DNA of 64,000 bases, taken from assembly GCA_040877375.1 (NCBI GenBank), contig JBBDNW010000177.1, positions 9,016 through 73,015 of the forward strand, written 5' to 3'. This stretch comes from QWPN01 sp040877375. Lineage in GTDB: Bacteria > Planctomycetota > Planctomycetia > Pirellulales > UBA1268. Numbering within the stretch: position 1 is the first letter of the stretch; every line of letters starts with the position of its first letter. Shown here in pieces: positions 60,804-64,000 of the stretch. The position numbers and the translations under genes were made by a program. The notes under the pieces are model-generated. The model worked only from the letters and a program-made list of their open reading frames with translations, ran no database searches and was not told where the DNA came from.

Positions 60804-61988
60804 ATGTCGCATCGCTCCACCGGCCCCCGCTCGTCGCTCCTTCCGTTTGTTTCAACGGTGTTCGCCGTCGCCGCAGGGTTTGGGATCCCTGCTGCAACGC
60901 TGCACGCCAGGCAGCCGGCTGCCGCGACCGCCGAGCCCGAGGCCGCCGTTGAACTGAGCGTGCCGCCGCTGCCGAAGGGCACGCCCGAGCAGATGCTCGA
61001 GTTCGTCGAAGGGCTGCTGCCGCCGAAGACGCAGCCCAAGTCACGCCAGGAAATGATGAAGTACGTCAGCGACGTCTCGCGCGTGTCGGTTGAGGCCGCC
61101 GACGCGATCCTTGCCCAGGTAAAGGCCAACGACCCGATCTATGCGAAGGCGGCGAAGCTCAAGCTCGAGAGCCTGATGCGGCTTTCCCAGATCGGCGACA
61201 AGCAGGCCGGCGAAGACCTGTCGGCCTTCGCCGCGACGCTCGCCACCAGCCCCGTGGAAGAGCTTGCGATGGAGGCGAAGCGGCTGGGGGTCGTTTCCGA
61301 GGCCCAAAAGATGTTTGCGGAGGAGAAGTTCGATGCGGCACCCGCGCTCGTAAAGAAGGTCGCTGCCCTGCTGGCCGCGAATCCCGATGACCAGAAGACC
61401 GCCGGGCTCGTGATGCAGTTCTGCGGAGCCCTCGAGCAGATCCCCGACGGCGAACAGGTCGCGGCCGACGCGCTCAAGACGTTCGGGCCGATTCTGGCCA
61501 GCAGCAAGGATCCCCGGATCCAGGAACTTGGCGAGAGCTTTGCGGGCAAGTTGCGGCTGCTGTCGCTTCCCGGCCAGCCGATGGAGCTCAAGGGCGAACT
61601 GCTCGACGGCAAGCCGTTTGACCAGAAGGGACTCGCCGGCAAGGTTGTGCTCGTCGATTTCTGGGCCACCTGGTGCGGCCCCTGCATCGCCGAGATGCCG
61701 AACATGCTCGAGCAGTACGAGAAGTATCACGACAAGGGCTTCGAGGTGGTGGGCATCAGTCTCGACGAGGAGAAGGAGAAGGTCGACGCCTTCGTGGCGG
61801 AGAACAAGATCCCATGGCCGATCATCTACGCCGGCAAGGGCTGGCAGGATCCCGTGGCGCAGTTCTATGGCATCTCGGGAATCCCGCAGCTGATCCTGAT
61901 CGGCCGCGATGGCAACGTGATCTCCACCAACGCCCGGGGCGAGAAGCTCGGCAAGCGACTCGCCGAACTGTTTAAGGACGCCGGCTGA
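60804..61988 (+). CDS. TlpA/ResA-like thioredoxin-fold protein with long helical N-terminus
   Basis: A 394-residue protein from the ATG following a purine-rich stretch. An export signal (about 9-30) is followed by about 230 residues of helical sequence rich in Ala, Lys and Glu (for example TPEQMLEFVEGLLPPKTQPK). The C-terminal domain is a TlpA-type redoxin with VLVDFWATWCGPCIAEMPNM: WCGPC at residues 290-294 is the active CxxC, followed by FEVVGISLDEEKEKVDAF and GISGIPQLILIGRDG with the cis-Pro. It is predicted to be a periplasmic disulfide reductase. Confidence 0.88.
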   Translation: MSHRSTGPRSSLLPFVSTVFAVAAGFGIPAATLHARQPAAATAEPEAAVELSVPPLPKGTPEQMLEFVEGLLPPKTQPKSRQEMMKYVSDVSRVSVEAADAILAQVKANDPIYAKAAKLKLESLMRLSQIGDKQAGEDLSAFAATLATSPVEELAMEAKRLGVVSEAQKMFAEEKFDAAPALVKKVAALLAANPDDQKTAGLVMQFCGALEQIPDGEQVAADALKTFGPILASSKDPRIQELGESFAGKLRLLSLPGQPMELKGELLDGKPFDQKGLAGKVVLVDFWATWCGPCIAEMPNMLEQYEKYHDKGFEVVGISLDEEKEKVDAFVAENKIPWPIIYAGKGWQDPVAQFYGISGIPQLILIGRDGNVISTNARGEKLGKRLAELFKDAG

Positions 61989-62007
61989 ACTCTGGGGCGC
62001 TTTCGTA

Positions 62008-63147
62008 ATGCACGAGTCTGAATCGGCTGCCCGGCCGCGGTGGAGCGTGTCGCGGCGGGCGGCCGCCTTCGACTCCTCGGGCATTCGTAAGGCGTTCGAT
62101 CTCGCGGCCCGGCTCGAGGACCCGATCAACCTTTCGATCGGACAGCCCGATTTCGAGATGCCCGCCGCGGCCCGCGAGGCCGCCAAGGCGGCCGTCGATG
62201 CGGGAAAGAACGGCTACACGCCCACGCAGGGCATCCCGGCGCTCCGCGAGCGGCTTGAGGCCGACGCCCGGCGCGAGACCGGGCAGCCGGATCGGCGGCT
62301 GTGCGTGACGAGCGGCTCGAGCGGGGCACTCGTGCTCGCGCTGATGGCGCTCGTCGATCCCGGCGACGAGGTGATTGTGTTCGAGCCGGCGTTCCTGATG
62401 TATCGCCCGCTCGTTGAGTTTCTCGGGGGAGTCGTGGTGCCGATCGACACGTCGCCGTCGTTTGCGATCGACGTCGACTCTGTCGCTGCGGCAATCACGC
62501 CGCGAACGCGGGTGATCCTCCTCAACACGCCGGCGAACCCGACCGGCTTCGTGGCCGCCGCCGACACGGTCCGCGACCTGGCGGTGCTCGCGGAGCAGCG
62601 AGGTGTCACGCTTGTGAGCGACGAGCTCTACCGCTCCTACTGCTACGACGCCGCGTTTCACTCCCCTGCCCTGCACTCCGAGCAGGTGGTGGTGATTGAC
62701 GGCTTCTCGAAGTCGCACGCCATGACCGGCTGGCGGGTTGGCTGGATCCACGGGCCGAACGCGATCATCAATGCCGTCACGATGATGCAGCAATACACGT
62801 TTGTCTGCGCTCCGCAGCCGGGCCAGTGGGCGGCGATCGCCGCCCTCGACTGCCCGATGGACGTGCCGCTCGCCGAGTGCCGCCGCAAGCGCGACAAGCT
62901 GATGGAAGGTCTTCGCGGCCACTACGACTTCGTCCAGCCCGGCGGCGCCTTCTATCTGTTTCCGCGGGCGCCCGGCGGCTCAGGTAAGGCCTTCGCCGAG
63001 CGGGCCGCAGCCGAGGAGAAGCTGATCCTCGTGCCGGGCAGCGTGTTCGGGGCCTCCGACACCCACTTCCGCATCGCCTACACCGTCAGCGAACGCACGC
63101 TCGACCGCGGGATCGCGGCTCTTCAGCGGCTCGCTCAGACGGCCTGA
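62008..63147 (+). CDS. PLP-dependent aminotransferase, class I/II
   Basis: A 379-residue enzyme. The fold-type I features are clear: INLSIGQPDFEMPAA near the start, YTPTQGIPALRERL, the SGSSGALVLALMALVDPGDEV segment shortened here as SSGALVLALMALVD, NTPANPTG, SDELYRSYCYD, and the PLP lysine in DGFSKSHAMTGWRVGW. It resembles aspartate/alanine or aromatic aminotransferases; the amino acid cannot be decided from sequence. It is followed by deoC after 35 bases in the same direction. Confidence 0.92.
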   Translation: MHESESAARPRWSVSRRAAAFDSSGIRKAFDLAARLEDPINLSIGQPDFEMPAAAREAAKAAVDAGKNGYTPTQGIPALRERLEADARRETGQPDRRLCVTSGSSGALVLALMALVDPGDEVIVFEPAFLMYRPLVEFLGGVVVPIDTSPSFAIDVDSVAAAITPRTRVILLNTPANPTGFVAAADTVRDLAVLAEQRGVTLVSDELYRSYCYDAAFHSPALHSEQVVVIDGFSKSHAMTGWRVGWIHGPNAIINAVTMMQQYTFVCAPQPGQWAAIAALDCPMDVPLAECRRKRDKLMEGLRGHYDFVQPGGAFYLFPRAPGGSGKAFAERAAAEEKLILVPGSVFGASDTHFRIAYTVSERTLDRGIAALQRLAQTA

Positions 63148-63182
63148 CCCCGGTTCGCCACGCCCTTGTTTTGAGAGGCACC

Positions 63183-63890
63183 ATGCCTACCCACACTATC
63201 GCCGCCGTCGCCAAGACCCTCGACCACGCCGTCCTCAAGCCGGAGTTTTCTCGTGACGATCTCGCGAGACATTCCGCGATGTGCGTGGACCGGGGCGTGG
63301 GCTGCCTCTGTGTGCGGTCGTGTGACGTCGCGGCCGCAGCGAACCTCGTGGCGGGCAGCCCGGTGGTGATCGCGAGCGTGATCGGCTTTCCGCACGGGGC
63401 CTGTCGGCCGGAGGTGAAGGCCCTGGAGTCGCGGCTGGCGATCGCCGACGGCGCCCGCGAGCTCGACATGGTGATCAATGTCGGCGCAGTCAAGTCGGGT
63501 GACGAGGCGGCTGTCAGCAAGGACATCGCCGCGGTCGTGGCCGAGGCGAAGCCGCAGGGCGTGGTCGTGAAGGTGATCCTCGAGACCTGCTACCTCTCGG
63601 CCGCCGAGATAGCCACCGCCTGCCGGCTCGCCGAGGAAGCTGGCGCTGATTTCGTGAAGACCTCGACCGGCTTCGGCATGAAGGCCTCGGGCCCCACGGG
63701 CGCAACGCCCGAGGGCGTGCGGATCATGCTCGATGCGGTAGACGGCCGCCTCCAGGTGAAGGCCTCCGGTGGGATCCGCACCTGGGACAACGCCATCCGG
63801 TACCTCGACATGGGCTGCACACGGCTCGGCGTGGGCGACGCCGCTGCGATCCTCGACGGCAGGCCGGCAGAGGGCACGGCCGCTTATTGA
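63183..63890 (+). CDS. deoC: Deoxyribose-phosphate aldolase
   Basis: A 235-residue enzyme that splits 2-deoxyribose 5-phosphate into acetaldehyde and glyceraldehyde 3-phosphate. The Schiff-base lysine is K159 in FVKTSTGFG. The supporting Asp95 is in ELDMVINVG and K193 is in QVKASGGIR. The ATG is preceded by an AGAGG. The length is normal for bacterial DeoC. No other deoxynucleoside-catabolism gene is in the window. Confidence 0.95.
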   Translation: MPTHTIAAVAKTLDHAVLKPEFSRDDLARHSAMCVDRGVGCLCVRSCDVAAAANLVAGSPVVIASVIGFPHGACRPEVKALESRLAIADGARELDMVINVGAVKSGDEAAVSKDIAAVVAEAKPQGVVVKVILETCYLSAAEIATACRLAEEAGADFVKTSTGFGMKASGPTGATPEGVRIMLDAVDGRLQVKASGGIRTWDNAIRYLDMGCTRLGVGDAAAILDGRPAEGTAAY

Positions 63891-63978
63891 GCGGCACCGC
63901 TTCCCGTCAGGAATGGCTTGCGTCGTAAGCCGTACGCCCGCCACCCCTTCCCGCCCCGCGCTTCTACCGACATCGCCT

Positions 63979-64000
63979 CGCCGTCAGGAAGCCCCAAGCG
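63979..64000 (+). repeat. REP-like arm, cut by the window edge
   Basis: The last bases, GCCGTCAGGAAGCCCCAAGC and onward, match the arm of the REP/BIME-like family; the remainder lies outside the window. The preceding 88 bases after deoC show no gene. Confidence 0.75.

Overview
The window is GC-rich bacterial chromosome, and its gene content points to a planctomycete, probably of the Pirellulales. The evidence is the large PQQ-propeller and squalene-cyclase-like secreted proteins, a MoxR/DUF58/BatA-type vWA operon, HTTM proteins, a Gly/Ser-rich protein with tandem TIGR03000 (planctomycete extracellular) domains, and many large secreted proteins of unknown function. No rRNA, tRNA or CRISPR array was recognised. 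The assignment is inference from gene content, not from a phylogenetic marker.

Layout. 0.4-2.1 kb: a methyltransferase and an HU-type nucleoid protein on the minus strand, the latter with a clear terminator and a plausible promoter. 2.3-8 kb: two secreted proteins (PQQ-like propeller, prenyltransferase-like alpha/alpha barrel). 8-26.6 kb: a long plus-strand run of about twelve tightly packed genes. MoxR ATPase, DUF58, two vWA membrane proteins and several envelope proteins are followed by three tandem trypsin/HtrA-like proteins, only the first of which keeps a catalytic triad, and then a pseudouridine synthase. 26.6-30.6 kb: a photolyase-like protein with its domains apparently in swapped order, a P-II protein lacking the uridylylation tyrosine, and leuA. 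30.8-37.6 kb: MazG-like protein, membrane protein plus ABC ATPase, FKBP, a secreted PIMT fusion and the TIGR03000 protein. 38-43.5 kb: HTTM pair, asd, truA, a protein kinase and accA. The asd, truA and kinase genes are joined by ATGA overlaps.

43.6-47.9 kb is an accessory/defence patch: a single-chain MmeI-like restriction-modification enzyme whose target-recognition part looks compositionally foreign, followed by a BrnT/BrnA toxin-antitoxin pair with a palindromic operator. 48-56 kb holds small housekeeping and membrane genes (MazG-like, CvpA, YdjM-like, ZIP transporter, pdxA, HAD phosphatase) and intergenic repeats. 56-62 kb is an envelope island: a LolA-like protein, two paralogous secreted proteins (one a lipoprotein), a DUF11 lipoprotein and a TlpA-like thioredoxin. 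The window ends with an aminotransferase and deoC.

Two interspersed repeat families fill many intergenic gaps. One is REP/BIME-like: arms of about 28 bp occur singly or as inverted pairs about 115 bp long, with nine core copies in this window. The other is a hairpin-rich element with four copies, twice sitting directly beside a REP arm. The observations most worth following are the permuted photolyase-like protein, the decay series of HtrA-like proteins with a possible frameshift, the REP/BIME family, and the mosaic restriction enzyme.
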